DNA of 64,000 bases. It comes from Streptomyces sp. NBC_01451 (GTDB lineage: Bacteria > Actinomycetota > Actinomycetes > Streptomycetales > Streptomycetaceae). The position numbers were made by a program, and so were the translations under genes. Each line of letters opens with the position of its first letter. Position 1 is the stretch's first letter. The stretch covers positions 9,238,001 to 9,302,000 of the forward strand of contig NZ_CP109479.1 of assembly GCF_036227485.1 (NCBI RefSeq). The letters are read 5' to 3'. Below are positions 49,568 to 58,538 of this stretch, piece by piece. The notes below the pieces were generated by a model. It made no database searches. It was not told the origin of the DNA and worked only from the letters and a program-made list of their open reading frames with translations.

Positions 49568-51286
49568 TCAGGTCCGGGCGGGGACCCGCAGGGCGAGCAG
49601 GGCGACATCGTCGTCGTTGGCGAGAGGCCGGACCCGGTCCAGCAGTTGGTCGGTGAAGGAGGTCAGAGGGCGGTGGGCGAGAGCGGCGGCGTGCCGGCGC
49701 AGTCGATGCAGGCCCTCGTCGAGGGAGTGCCCGGGTTCTTCGATCAGCCCGTCGGTGTACAGCAGGAGGGTGGAGCCCGCTGGCAGGAGGACGGTGGCGT
49801 CGGTGCGGGGCTTTTGGGATCCGGTGCCCAGAAGAATGCCGTGGGCGTCGGTGAGGTAGTCGGCCAGGCCGTCGTGGCTGATCAACAGCGGCGGCGGGTG
49901 GCCGGCGTTGGTCCAGGACAGTTTCCACTGGCCGTCGTGGGTCTCTTCGATCCGGGCGAGGACCATGGTGGCCATCGCGACGTCGGTGATGTGCAGGACC
50001 GCCTCGTCGAGGCGTTCGACGATCTGGCTCGGGGGCTCCTGCATGGCCCAGGCGTAGGCGCGGAGCATGTTGCGTACCTGGGCCATGCCGGCCGCGGCCT
50101 CCAGGTCGTGACCGACGACATCGCCGATGGCCAGCGCGGTGGCACCGTCGGACAGGGAGAAGGCGTCGTACCAGTCGCCCCCGACCTGTGAGGCGTCGGG
50201 TGCGGGCAGGTAGCGGACCGTCATCTGCAACCCGGGCACGCGTGGCATCTGGGGCAGCAGATGGTTCTGCATGGTCTCGGCGACCTTGCGCTGGCGCTGG
50301 TAGAGGCGCGCGTTGTCCAGCGCGAGTCCGGCGCGCCGGGCGATGTCCTCGATGAGGGGAAGATCGGAGGCGCCGAAGTCGCCCGCTTGTTTGGCGCGGC
50401 CCAGGATCAGCGCGCCCAGCACGGCGCGGGTGCTGCGGATGGGAGCGATGGCCGCGGAGTGGATACCGGTGGCGTCGAACAGACGGCGCTGTTCGACCGC
50501 GATGCCGGAATCCGGTGGCCCCTGGTAGGTCTGCGGGCCGGCCAGCGTCGAGGCGACCCCGCGCAGGGCCCGTGACAAGGGCATCGGGGACTCCTCGGGG
50601 ACCGGCGGCATCGGTCCCTCCAGCTCCTCGTGGCGCACCAGGCCTTCACCGTCCGCCTCGGTGACGACAGTGCGCCACACCTCGTCGCGTTCCGTGATCA
50701 GATCGATGATGGCCCAGTCCGCCAGCCGGGGCACCACCAGGGTCACCAGGCGTCGCAGCGCCTCCTCGACATCGAGGGTGGAGGCCAGTTGTGTGGTGGT
50801 CGCGGCCAGCAGGGCGAGGCGTTCGAGTTCAGGCAGCAGTGCGGTGGCCGACTGCGGTGGTGAGTGGGGTTCCCGCAGATGCCGGGGTTGGAAGAGGACG
50901 AGCGTGCTGTGTTCGTGGTCACCAAGGTCGAAGGGAGTTATCAGCCACGAAATGGGCATCAAGGAGCCGTCCCCGCGTACGAAGTAGTCCTCGTCCGCCT
51001 GAGCTGTGCGTCCGGCGTGGAACGCCTGCCGCATGCGGCACTGGGTCCGGGGCAAGGGGTGGCCGTGGGCGTCCCGGTGCAGTAGGTCGTGCGCGTCATG
51101 GCCGAAGAGATCTTCGGTCGGCCGGCCCAGAAACCGCTCGGTGCGGGAGTTGACCGCGAGAATGCGGCCCTGCTCGTCCACCAGGTAAGCCCCGGTCCCG
51201 ATGGCCTCCAGCGTCTCGGTGAGCCCGGCGACACGCGTCGCCAGGGACCGTTTCCCGTGGTTCTCCGTATGTTCTGGTCCTGCCAT
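49568..51286 (-). CDS. PAS-GAF-SpoIIE (PP2C) phosphatase
   Basis: Signal-responsive Ser/Thr phosphatase of 572 residues, of the type that dephosphorylates anti-sigma-factor antagonists. PAS domain ~20-130 (ETLEAIGTGAYLVDEQGRILAVNSRTERFLGR), GAF ~150-330 (RLVTLVVPRLADWAIIDLITERDEVW; IHSAAIAPIRSTRAVLGALILGRA), SpoIIE catalytic ~345-570 with QVGGDWYDAFSL, AIGDVVGHDLEAAAGMAQVRNMLR, SWTNAGHPPPLLI and LANDDDVALLALRV. Metal-binding Asp residues are intact. GGGAGATC precedes ATG 51286. No sigma, anti-sigma or antagonist gene is adjacent, so its partner must be encoded elsewhere. Confidence 0.93.
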   Translation of the reverse strand: MAGPEHTENHGKRSLATRVAGLTETLEAIGTGAYLVDEQGRILAVNSRTERFLGRPTEDLFGHDAHDLLHRDAHGHPLPRTQCRMRQAFHAGRTAQADEDYFVRGDGSLMPISWLITPFDLGDHEHSTLVLFQPRHLREPHSPPQSATALLPELERLALLAATTTQLASTLDVEEALRRLVTLVVPRLADWAIIDLITERDEVWRTVVTEADGEGLVRHEELEGPMPPVPEESPMPLSRALRGVASTLAGPQTYQGPPDSGIAVEQRRLFDATGIHSAAIAPIRSTRAVLGALILGRAKQAGDFGASDLPLIEDIARRAGLALDNARLYQRQRKVAETMQNHLLPQMPRVPGLQMTVRYLPAPDASQVGGDWYDAFSLSDGATALAIGDVVGHDLEAAAGMAQVRNMLRAYAWAMQEPPSQIVERLDEAVLHITDVAMATMVLARIEETHDGQWKLSWTNAGHPPPLLISHDGLADYLTDAHGILLGTGSQKPRTDATVLLPAGSTLLLYTDGLIEEPGHSLDEGLHRLRRHAAALAHRPLTSFTDQLLDRVRPLANDDDVALLALRVPART

Positions 51287-51537
51287 GCTCTGATCTCCCT
51301 AGCTGACTTGCGGGACGCCCGCTTGACGATGTCTGCCTCTCCGACTGCCCCGGTGCCGGCGAATTCAGCCTCGCTGTGGCTCGCGGACGGCGAACCGACG
51401 GCCACGGCCGGAACGCCGGCGGACGGACCGCCTGGCCCGCAGGACCTCGCGGACACCGCCCGGGTCGTGCTGCCGCACACTGTCGTCGTGCCTGGTCAGA
51501 CATGGGATGACCCGGCCCGAGGCCCTGATCGCCTCGC

Positions 51538-51953
51538 TCACCGCCGTCGGGTGAATCCGGTGGCGGGATCCCAGTCCCGGGAGCCGCGGCATGAGACCTG
51601 GTCCCCCGTGAACCACAAGTAGCTGCCCGGTGCCGCCGCACACGCCTGCAGCATTTCGGCGAGGTCGAGCAGGGCCGCCTTCTCCTCCTCGTCGGCGCGC
51701 CGCTGTTTCAGAGTCTCGGCTTCCTGACGGGCGACCTGGGCTTCCTGCTCGTCGAGCAGGGTGTCGCCTACGGGTCCACCCGGCCCAGCCTGCCCGAACC
51801 GTGCGGGTCGAGCGCTCCCAGCGCCCTCGCCAACGCCTCACCGTGCTCGTAGGACCCCCGCGGCAATGTCTCGCGGGACCTTCCCTTGCGTGCGGGCCGC
51901 CCCGCGTGCAGCTCCAGTCCGATCCCCGTGGCCCTTCCCTCGGTCTCGGACAC
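51538..51953 (-). pseudogene. Small hypothetical gene broken by a one-base deletion
   Basis: Two minus-strand frames with clear coding bias join into one protein if a single base is restored. The first runs from GTG 51953 (VSETEGRATGIGLELHAGRP) to ...SGRLGRVDP and stops at TAG (51770-51768). The second continues GDTLLDEQEAQVARQEAETL...LAEMLQACAAAPGSYLWFTGDQV to the TGA at 51538. The junction reads GACCCGTAGGCGAC; one extra C (GACCCGTACGGCGAC) would give DPYGDT and an intact ~139-residue protein. Function not recognised; it has a helical, charged middle. Mutation or sequencing error are both possible. Confidence 0.6.
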
Positions 51954-52019
51954 CGAGGTTTCCCAGAGCCGGAACGCATGCCTCAGGGAACGACGCGGGC
52001 CCGGCTACGCTGCGGTGTC

Positions 52020-53018
52020 ATGCAGGAGACGCGCCTCGACACTGCTCGGATCAGGGCGGCCCGCCGGGTGATCGACCCGGTCTTTCTCGGTACCCCGCTG
52101 TACCGCTGTGAGGCGTTGGAACCCGAACTCGGGTGCACGGTGAGCATCAAGCTCGAGACGGCGAATCCGGTCCGCAGCTTCAAGGGCCGCGGCACCGAGG
52201 TGGTCGCGAGTCTGCTCGCCGACAATGGCCCGCGAGCCGCGGTGTGTGCCAGCGCGGGCAATCTTGGCCAGGCCCTCGCCTGGTCCGGGCGTGGCCGGGG
52301 CCTCGACGTGACCGTCGTGGCATCCCGCTTCGCGACGGTGGCCAAGCTCGATCGCATTCGCGCGTTGGGCGCCGGGTTGGAGCTGGTGGACGGCGACCAC
52401 GAGCTGGCTCGCGAGCGTGCGTCGGCCATCGCGCGGTACGACGGCATCCGGCTGGTCGAGGACAGTCTGGACATCGAGACCTGCGAGGGCGCGGCGACCA
52501 TCGGCCTGGAACTGGTGGAACTGGTGGAACAGGCGGACACGGCGCCGTCGTTCGACGCCGTCCTGATCGCTCTCGGCGGCGGGGCGCTGGCCACGGGTGT
52601 GGGCCATGTGCTGAAGGAATCGGCGCCCGGAGTCGAGGTGATCTGCGTGCAGCCCCTGGGGGCTCCGGCGATGACGCACTCGTGGCGCGCGCGGCGTGTC
52701 CTCACCACCGACTCGACCGACACCATCGCTGACGGCGTCGCCGGCCGGCGTCCCGTCCCGGCCGTCCTGGAGGACCTCCTCCTGGTCGCCGACGATGCGG
52801 TCCTGGTCCAGGAGGCGTCGATCATCGCCGGTATGCGGATGCTCCTCCACCACGCCGGCCTCGTCGTCGAACCCTCGGCCGCGCTCGGTATCGCGGCGAT
52901 CCTCGAAGACCGTGACCGCTTCGCCGGCCGGCATGTGGTCACCATCGTGTGCGGCAGCAACGTCGATCTGGACGCCTACCACCGCTGGGTCGGCGCGGCA
53001 CCCGGCCACAGGTCCTGA
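52020..53018 (+). CDS. PLP-dependent threonine/serine dehydratase-like enzyme
   Basis: Fold-type II PLP enzyme of 332 residues. The cofactor lysine is in NPVRSFKGRGTEVVASLL. A phosphate or substrate loop is CASAGNLGQALAWSGRGRGLDVTVV, and the glycine loop is ALGGGALATGVGHVL. The pattern fits threonine dehydratase, serine racemase or related amino-acid lyases. No ACT regulatory domain is present. Start: ATG 52020. No ribosome site is visible, while TACGCT lies 8 bases upstream, so the mRNA may be leaderless. It stands alone, just upstream of polyketide synthase relics. Confidence 0.88.
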   Translation: MQETRLDTARIRAARRVIDPVFLGTPLYRCEALEPELGCTVSIKLETANPVRSFKGRGTEVVASLLADNGPRAAVCASAGNLGQALAWSGRGRGLDVTVVASRFATVAKLDRIRALGAGLELVDGDHELARERASAIARYDGIRLVEDSLDIETCEGAATIGLELVELVEQADTAPSFDAVLIALGGGALATGVGHVLKESAPGVEVICVQPLGAPAMTHSWRARRVLTTDSTDTIADGVAGRRPVPAVLEDLLLVADDAVLVQEASIIAGMRMLLHHAGLVVEPSAALGIAAILEDRDRFAGRHVVTIVCGSNVDLDAYHRWVGAAPGHRS

Positions 53019-53225
53019 CGCTTGCTCGCCGACGGGAGTCCGGGAGATCGTGGGAGCGGTCGAAGGCCGACGAACGTGAACCTTGTGGTCCCAGAACGTA
53101 TGGTTCGCCGCCCACGACCCGTGTCCGTTGCGGGGGCGAACTGCTGTACAGATCATGATGACAGCCGTACGGTTCCCGCGACTTCCGTGGTATCGCGCCG
53201 CTGCACTCGGGCGGCGACCGGCGCG

Positions 53226-53576
53226 ATGGAGGTCGCGCTGTTCCGGCTGGTCGAGAGCGGGGGAGTGCGGCCCCGCCACCTCGCGGGCCACTCGATCGGC
53301 GAACCAGCCGTCGCTCATGTCTCCGGCATGCTGACACCGCTGTGCGCCCGCGCGCCGGCACCGCCCATGTGGCTCGGCTGACCCGACTCCCCACGACGCC
53401 CCCGGATCCGGCCGTCCCCCGGGTGGGCAGCCGACGCGGTTCGACGCGCACGGCACCGTCCTGGTCACCGGCGCGACCGGATCCCTCGGCACAAGGTCCC
53501 CGACGACTGGCAGACCGTGTGGCCGCTACCGCTGGACGTGCTGGACGTCCACGGCGACCACCACTCCATGATCTAG
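53226..53576 (+). pseudogene. Relics of a modular polyketide synthase (AT, KR, TE fragments)
   Basis: Three short coding remnants follow in PKS order. (1) 53226-53345: [36 protein letters not shown], an acyltransferase fragment with the active-site GHSIGE. (2) 53440-53490: FDAHGTVLVTGATGSLG, the NADP-binding start of a ketoreductase. (3) 53493-53576: KVPDDWQTVWPLPLDVLDVHGDHHSMI then a stop, resembling the end of a thioesterase with its catalytic His. They are in different frames and represent ~350 bases of what must have been many kilobases. No function is left. Confidence 0.6.
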
Positions 53577-53724
53577 CGACACGGAGAGACAACCGCGCGA
53601 ACCCCGCACGACTGGGTGAAGCACCGGACAGAGCACGCCTGATGAGCGGCACGCGGGTCGGCGGGTCCCGGCGCTCCGGAACCCGCCGACCCGTGGCCGG
53701 TCAGGCGTTCATGTGCTCATCCGG

Positions 53725-54177
53725 TCATGAGCAGGAAGCCCTCCAGCGGTGGGAGCGGAGCCTGACGTTCAGGTTCGACCAGGAGCCACCGTCCTGAGCG
53801 ACGCAGTAGCCGGTACCGCCGTAGTTGGCGCCGGTGTAGAGAATGACCCAGTTGTACGAGGACGACGTGCCCCGGTTGTAGACCGACCCGACGTTCTGCG
53901 TGTCGGACCACGAACACTGGACGTCACCGCTGTACCAGTCCGCGTCGGCGTTGCTCCATGAACACCGGCTGCCCGTGCCGTAGGCGCCGGTGTAGATGCA
54001 CACGCTGCCGCTGCTGCACTCCCACGCCTGCGCCGTGGCGCTCGCGGAACCGGGTGCGACCAGGCCCAGGGCGGCCGTGGCGAAGGTGAGCGACGCGGCG
54101 ACGAGGGCCCTGCGGCCCCGACGGGATGTGCGGCCGGACTTCGGATGGTGTTCCTGCTCCCGCTCGTACGAGGACAT
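53725..54177 (-). CDS. Secreted peptidase inhibitor I36-type protein
   Basis: Exported protein of 150 residues. Residues ~1-48 hold the signal peptide with a long basic start (HPKSGRTSRRGRRALVAASLTFATAALGLVAPGSASA). The mature part has two crystallin-like repeats: CSSGSVCIYTGAYGTGSRCSWSNADADW and NWVILYTGANYGGTGYCVAQDGGSW. Six cysteines and the pattern match peptidase inhibitor family I36 (SMI-like inhibitor of metalloproteases), common in Streptomyces. Whether it inhibits a protease or acts otherwise is unknown. GAAAGG lies before ATG 54177. Confidence 0.88.
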   Translation of the reverse strand: MSSYEREQEHHPKSGRTSRRGRRALVAASLTFATAALGLVAPGSASATAQAWECSSGSVCIYTGAYGTGSRCSWSNADADWYSGDVQCSWSDTQNVGSVYNRGTSSSYNWVILYTGANYGGTGYCVAQDGGSWSNLNVRLRSHRWRASCS

Positions 54178-54316
54178 GTCGTGCCTTTCTCGTGGAGGGT
54201 GCCAACGGGCCTGCGGCTGGCGGGAATTCATGTTCCCGGCCCGCCACGTCGGTGTCATGCTCATGCGAGTGCAGTGACACTTCGCAGGTCGGCAGCGGTC
54301 GCCCACGGGGAAACGG

Positions 54317-55300
54317 ATGCTCCGCTTTCACTTCACACCCGAGGACCTCACCAAGGTCAGAGTCGCGACCGAGCCACACGCGCTCTGGGAGATCGCGGCC
54401 AGTCTGCACCGGCTCCAGACCCGCGAAGGGCGCTGGGCCTACGCCCCCTGGTTCCGCACCGCCCGTGCCGCGCTGCGCCGGGCCGGGCTCGAACCGACGG
54501 TGAAGACCTTCCTGTTGCCGCTCTTCCCGCGCGCCAGCTACTTCCCCGACTTCCTGACGCCACCGGAGGGCGCCCAAGGCCTGGACGCCGGGCTGGAGGC
54601 CGTACTGGTGACGCCGGACGAGCGGGTCGTCAAGGAGGCCGACGCCCTCAACCGGGCCGTCGGTGCCCCGGCCTGGGTACGCCGGCTCGCCGAGCGGGAC
54701 ATGCGCGAACAACTCGTGTGCGCCCTGCGCGCCTACTACTGTGCCGTGATCGCACCGCACGAGGAGTGCATCCAGGAGCGTCTGCACGCCGAGCGGGTCC
54801 GGCACGCCCACACCCTGTTCCATGCCGGGACCGAGGGCATGCTCGCCGGACTGGGCCCCACGATCCACTGGCGGTCACCGGTCCTGGAGATCGATCCGTA
54901 TCCGGAACACCGCGACGTCCACCTCCGCGGGCGGGGGCTGCTCCTGATCCCCTCCCACTTCTGCTGGCACGCGCCCATCGCCCTGGCCGACCCCGGACTG
55001 CCGCCCGTTCTGCTCTACCCCCTCCACCACCTGCCGACGACGACCCCGCACGCCGACTCCCCACCGCTGAACGTGCTGCTCGGCCCCACCCGCGCCGCCA
55101 TCCTGAGGGCCTGCACGACCGGCTCCACCACCACCGAGGCCGCCCACCGGGCCGGCGTGACACCCACGACGGCGAGCCATCACACCGCCGTACTGCGCGA
55201 CGCCGGCCTGATCACCAGCCTCCGTCACGCCAACACGGTCCTGCACACCCTGACTCCGCTGGGAGCCGCCCTCCTGCGATCGGGGCCGGGCGCCGACTGA
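54317..55300 (+). CDS. ArsR-type winged-helix regulator with large N-terminal domain
   Basis: Regulator of 327 residues. The N-terminal ~230 residues form a streptomycete-typical uncharacterised domain (MLRFHFTPEDLTKVRVATEPHALWEIAASLHRLQ ... GLLLIPSHFCWHAP). The C-terminal ~75 residues are an ArsR-like winged helix: LLGPTRAAILRACTTGSTTTEAAHRAGVTPTTASHHTAVLRDAGLI. Targets are unknown. It is divergent from the I36-type gene, 139 bases apart, so it may act on that promoter. GGGGAAAC precedes the ATG. Confidence 0.88.
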   Translation: MLRFHFTPEDLTKVRVATEPHALWEIAASLHRLQTREGRWAYAPWFRTARAALRRAGLEPTVKTFLLPLFPRASYFPDFLTPPEGAQGLDAGLEAVLVTPDERVVKEADALNRAVGAPAWVRRLAERDMREQLVCALRAYYCAVIAPHEECIQERLHAERVRHAHTLFHAGTEGMLAGLGPTIHWRSPVLEIDPYPEHRDVHLRGRGLLLIPSHFCWHAPIALADPGLPPVLLYPLHHLPTTTPHADSPPLNVLLGPTRAAILRACTTGSTTTEAAHRAGVTPTTASHHTAVLRDAGLITSLRHANTVLHTLTPLGAALLRSGPGAD

Positions 55301-55745
55301 CCCCGTCCAACGGCCGCCCCGGCGGCGGTTGGACCTGCGTAGACGCCATGGCGGAGCCGTTTCCCCGGATCCGCGCCGAACCGGCCGGGCGGGCACGGCC
55401 ATGGCCGACGGCGACCAAGCCGCGGGAGCTCGCCGGGCTGCTCTCAAGCGGTTCCCGAGTGGTGGTCCAGAAGTATGTGCTACGCCAACTCTGTTTGGCA
55501 GAAGGTGCGGGCATGACAGCGACAAAGCACATCCACGGGACCGCGACTCTCCGTCTTCTCCATTGGGCTGAAAAGCATCCATTCATAGTTGTCCGTCAAT
55601 GTATCGCCAGGGTTGCGTGCCGCGTGCCCCTTTGTCTGCGGGAGGCCACTCCGCCAGGCTCGCCGGGGTTCCACAGACGTCCGCGTCGCAGACGCGGCGT
55701 CATCATGTGCCACAAAACGGGAGGAAGGCATACGTGGAGAACATC
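55301..55745. other. Non-coding stretch upstream of winged-helix gene
   Basis: About 445 bases with no supportable gene. Part of it (55480-55620) is less GC-rich than the surroundings and probably contains the promoter of the downstream gene; I cannot place -35/-10 boxes with confidence. Confidence 0.5.
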
Positions 55746-56258
55746 ATGACGCCGGATGTGAAGATCATCCGCTGGCCGGCGGAGTCGGGAAAGTTGGAGG
55801 GTTTCCGTATGCGGGGGTTGCCCTGCCTCATCGTGGTGGCCAGGGGGGCACGGGTGCCCGAGCTGGCGGGGGCGCACGAGGACTGGGTACGACAGCCGGT
55901 GGAGGCCTGGGAGTTGAAGACCAGGATCGCGTCACTGCATCTCAAGGCCACGTCCCAGAGTGCGCCTCCCATGGTCGACGAGGACGGGTTACTCCGCTAC
56001 GGCGGTGCTGTCCTGCCGCTCACGGTCTCCGAGGCGGCCGTGTTGCGCGGGCTCGTGCAGCGGCGCCCGGGGATGGCCAGCCGGGCCGAGCTGGCGCAGC
56101 GGCTCCTGTCGGCCAACCGCTCCGCCAGCCAGAACGCCCTCGACCTGCACATGATGAGGCTGCGTCGGAAGGTCGTGTCGGTCGGGCTGGCCATAGAGAC
56201 CGTGCGGGGACGTGGGTTCCTCCTGAAGACGGGGACCGTTGAGGACCTGAGCGGTTGA
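55746..56258 (+). CDS. OmpR-type winged-helix protein with degenerate receiver
   Basis: Protein of 170 residues. The C-terminal ~95 residues are an OmpR/PhoB-type DNA-binding domain: GAVLPLTVSEAAVLRGLVQRRPGMASRAELAQRLLSANRSASQNALDLHMMRLRRKVVSVGLAIETVRGRGFLL. The N-terminal ~70 residues (VKIIRWPAESGKLEGFRMRGLPCLIVVARGARVPE...WELKTRIASL) look like the second half of a receiver without the phosphorylatable aspartate. It would thus be an orphan, phosphorylation-independent regulator. No histidine kinase is adjacent. GGAG lies 8 bases before ATG 55746. Confidence 0.82.
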   Translation: MTPDVKIIRWPAESGKLEGFRMRGLPCLIVVARGARVPELAGAHEDWVRQPVEAWELKTRIASLHLKATSQSAPPMVDEDGLLRYGGAVLPLTVSEAAVLRGLVQRRPGMASRAELAQRLLSANRSASQNALDLHMMRLRRKVVSVGLAIETVRGRGFLLKTGTVEDLSG

Positions 56259-56505
56259 GGACACCGCCCGATGGGATCCGGGACGGGTGCCAAGCCGGGA
56301 TCGGCCGAGCAGCGGGGGCGGCCGAGAACCGGGGCAGCTGGGAACGGCACGGGTGAGCACGGTCCGGGTGGGTGGTGGAAGTCCGCCAGTGTGCGGCCGG
56401 CCGTCCCCACCCCGGCCGGGTGCTCGGCACGCACCGGGACGAGGTGGCGCTCCGTGTGGCCGGGCACCCGGTGGTACCGGGCCACACGGGAGCGCCATGG
56501 CCCGG

Positions 56506-58125
56506 CTATCGCGCCGGCTGGGCGGCGGAGTCGGGCGTTTCGGCGGGGCTCGGCCGCGCGGCGGCGTCGGTGCCCGCGGGAGCGTCGATCCGGCCGGGCA
56601 GCCAGATCACGGCCACCACGGCGGCCAGCGCGAGGGCCCCGGCCGCCACGCCGAAGCTCACGTGCATGGCGGACAGATACGCGTCCTGGGCCGCGGCCAG
56701 CAGACCGGGGACCTGTTCGCGTGCCCCGGCCGGGAGGGTGCCCGCCTCCTGGAGCTCGCGTACCGCGACCAGCGTGCCGCCCAGGGACTCCGAGGCCGTC
56801 TCCCGTACACCCTCCGGGAGGACGTTGACCGCGTCGCCCAGCTCGTCCCGGTACCAGACGGACAGGATCGAGCCGAGGACGGCGACGCCGAGCGCGGCAC
56901 CGATCTGCCGCAGCGTGTTGTTGACGCCCGCGCCGATGGCGGCCTGCTCCGGCGCCACCACGGCCATGGTGGTCGTCGTGGTGGTGCCCATGACCAGGCC
57001 GAGGCCGAAGCCGGAGACGCCCAGCAGGATCTCGTACCACCACAGTGCCGTGTCGGCGCCGATGCCGGCCTGGCCCGTGAACGACAGGGCGAGCAGCAGC
57101 AGTCCGGTGGTGACGACGGCCTTGGGGCCGAAACGCATGGCCAGCGGGTTGCTGAGGATGGCCGAGGCGACGGCGCCCACCGCCACCGGGAGCAGGATGA
57201 GGCCCAGTTCGAGGGGGGTGTGACCGCGGATGGCCTGGACGTAGAAGACCATCAGGAAGGTGCCGCCGGTCAGCGCGAAGAAGGAGAGGGAGAGGCTCGC
57301 GGTGCCTGCTGCGAAGGACTTGTTGCGGAACATCTTCACGTCCAGCGCCGGCTGCGCCGTGCGGCTCTCGAACAGGACGAGGGCGGTCAGCAGGAGCACT
57401 CCGGCGACCATCGTGCCCAGGACCTCGACACTCGTCCAGTCGTTGGTCTCGCCGCCGCGGATCACCCCGTAGACCAGCGAGCCGATGCCCGTGATGGACA
57501 GCAGGACGCCGGTGACGTCGATACGTGGCCTGGTCGCCGAGCGGGACTCGGCGAGGACCACCAGGAGGAGGACCGCGCAGATGGCGGCGATGGGGACGTT
57601 GATGAGGAAGACCGAGCCCCACCAGAAGTGTTCGAGCAGGAAGCCGCCGGCGATCGGGCCGAGGGCGATGGACAGACCGCCCAGCGCCGACCAGATGCCG
57701 ATCGCCTTGCCGCGTTCCTGCGGGGCGTAGATGTCATTGATCACCGCGAGGGTGGCGGGCGGTACGACCGATCCGGCCACGCCCATGACACCGCGCCAGA
57801 TGATGAGTTCCTGGGGGGTGTCGGCGAAGCCGGCGAAGGTGGAGGCCACGCCGAAGACGACCAGTCCGATCACCAGCACCCGGCGGCGGCCGAAGGCGTC
57901 GGCGAGGATGCCGGAGGAGAACATCAGGGCCGCGTAGAAAAGGATGTAGGAGTCCAGGGCCCACTGGAGTTCCGCGTTGGTCGCGCCGACGTCCTCCTGG
58001 ATCGTCTGCAGAGCGACGTTGAGGATGGTGTTGTCCATCATCACCATCAGGAAACAGCAGCCGAGGACCGTCATGATCAGTCCCCGTCCGCGCACGGGCG
58101 CGCCCGCTGATAAAGCCCCGTTCAC
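56506..58125 (-). CDS. DHA2-family (EmrB/QacA) drug efflux transporter
   Basis: Proton-driven MFS exporter of 539 residues with 14 predicted helices. Family motifs: LMVMMDNTILNVALQTIQEDV (motif D1), LADAFGRRRVLVIGL (motif A), RGVMGVAGSVVPPATLAVI (motif B), GPIAGGFLLEHFWWGSVFLINVPIA (motif C). GTG 58125 has an excellent GGAGGT site 5 bases upstream. Substrates are probably antibiotics or cationic toxins. A palindrome overlapping a -10-like TATGCT lies 54 bases upstream, suggesting control by a repressor not encoded next door. Confidence 0.92.
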   Translation of the reverse strand: MNGALSAGAPVRGRGLIMTVLGCCFLMVMMDNTILNVALQTIQEDVGATNAELQWALDSYILFYAALMFSSGILADAFGRRRVLVIGLVVFGVASTFAGFADTPQELIIWRGVMGVAGSVVPPATLAVINDIYAPQERGKAIGIWSALGGLSIALGPIAGGFLLEHFWWGSVFLINVPIAAICAVLLLVVLAESRSATRPRIDVTGVLLSITGIGSLVYGVIRGGETNDWTSVEVLGTMVAGVLLLTALVLFESRTAQPALDVKMFRNKSFAAGTASLSLSFFALTGGTFLMVFYVQAIRGHTPLELGLILLPVAVGAVASAILSNPLAMRFGPKAVVTTGLLLLALSFTGQAGIGADTALWWYEILLGVSGFGLGLVMGTTTTTTMAVVAPEQAAIGAGVNNTLRQIGAALGVAVLGSILSVWYRDELGDAVNVLPEGVRETASESLGGTLVAVRELQEAGTLPAGAREQVPGLLAAAQDAYLSAMHVSFGVAAGALALAAVVAVIWLPGRIDAPAGTDAAARPSPAETPDSAAQPAR

Positions 58126-58178
58126 TTCGCACCTCCGGTCAGAGGGGCGTCCCGCACAGGATGCCGCGCCCCACGCAT

Positions 58179-58198
58179 CTACTACGTGAGCATAGTAG
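58179..58198. promoter_or_regulatory. Operator-like palindrome upstream of efflux gene
   Basis: CTACTACGTGAGCATAGTAG: perfect 6-bp arms CTACTA/TAGTAG with an 8-base spacer, overlapping TATGCT on the minus strand, a possible -10. Typical of a TetR- or BlaI/MarR-like operator. Confidence 0.5.
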
Positions 58199-58365
58199 GT
58201 CGTGGGTGCGGGGGTGTGCGGTGCCGGTGAAGTAATCCAGAAAGGTGGCGGCTCGTTCGGCGAGTTGGTGCCCGTCGGCGCGTGAGGGCTTGCCGGTTTG
58301 CCCCTCGGTGGCCGCCGTGGGTGCAGTTGTCGCGTGTGGCGGGGCGGGGCCGCGAAAGTTTGTGT

Positions 58366-58391
58366 GCTTAATGTGGCGAACTTGCGGGTAC
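58366..58391 (+). promoter_or_regulatory. SigB-type promoter of the gas vesicle operon
   Basis: GCTT (58366-58369), 16 bases, GGGTAC (58386-58391), matching GNNT-N14-16-GGGTAC. It is oriented toward gvpO, whose start lies about 140 bases beyond the expected transcription start. Apart from this, 58199-58538 holds no gene I can support. Confidence 0.55.
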
Positions 58392-58538
58392 CGCGTGGGC
58401 AAGATGTGTTCAGATCGTGGACGCAATGCTTGGTGAGTCGGAGCATGCCGGACGTGGCGCTCGGGGGACGCGCGAAAGGCCTGCCGACGCGTCGTCACCT
58501 GTCGGACCCACTTTCCAGTTGGACGGACCGGACGAACT

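Noticed and set aside
53019..53220. Possible transposase fragment upstream of the PKS relics
   Set aside because: No transposase motif or terminal inverted repeats could be seen in any frame.
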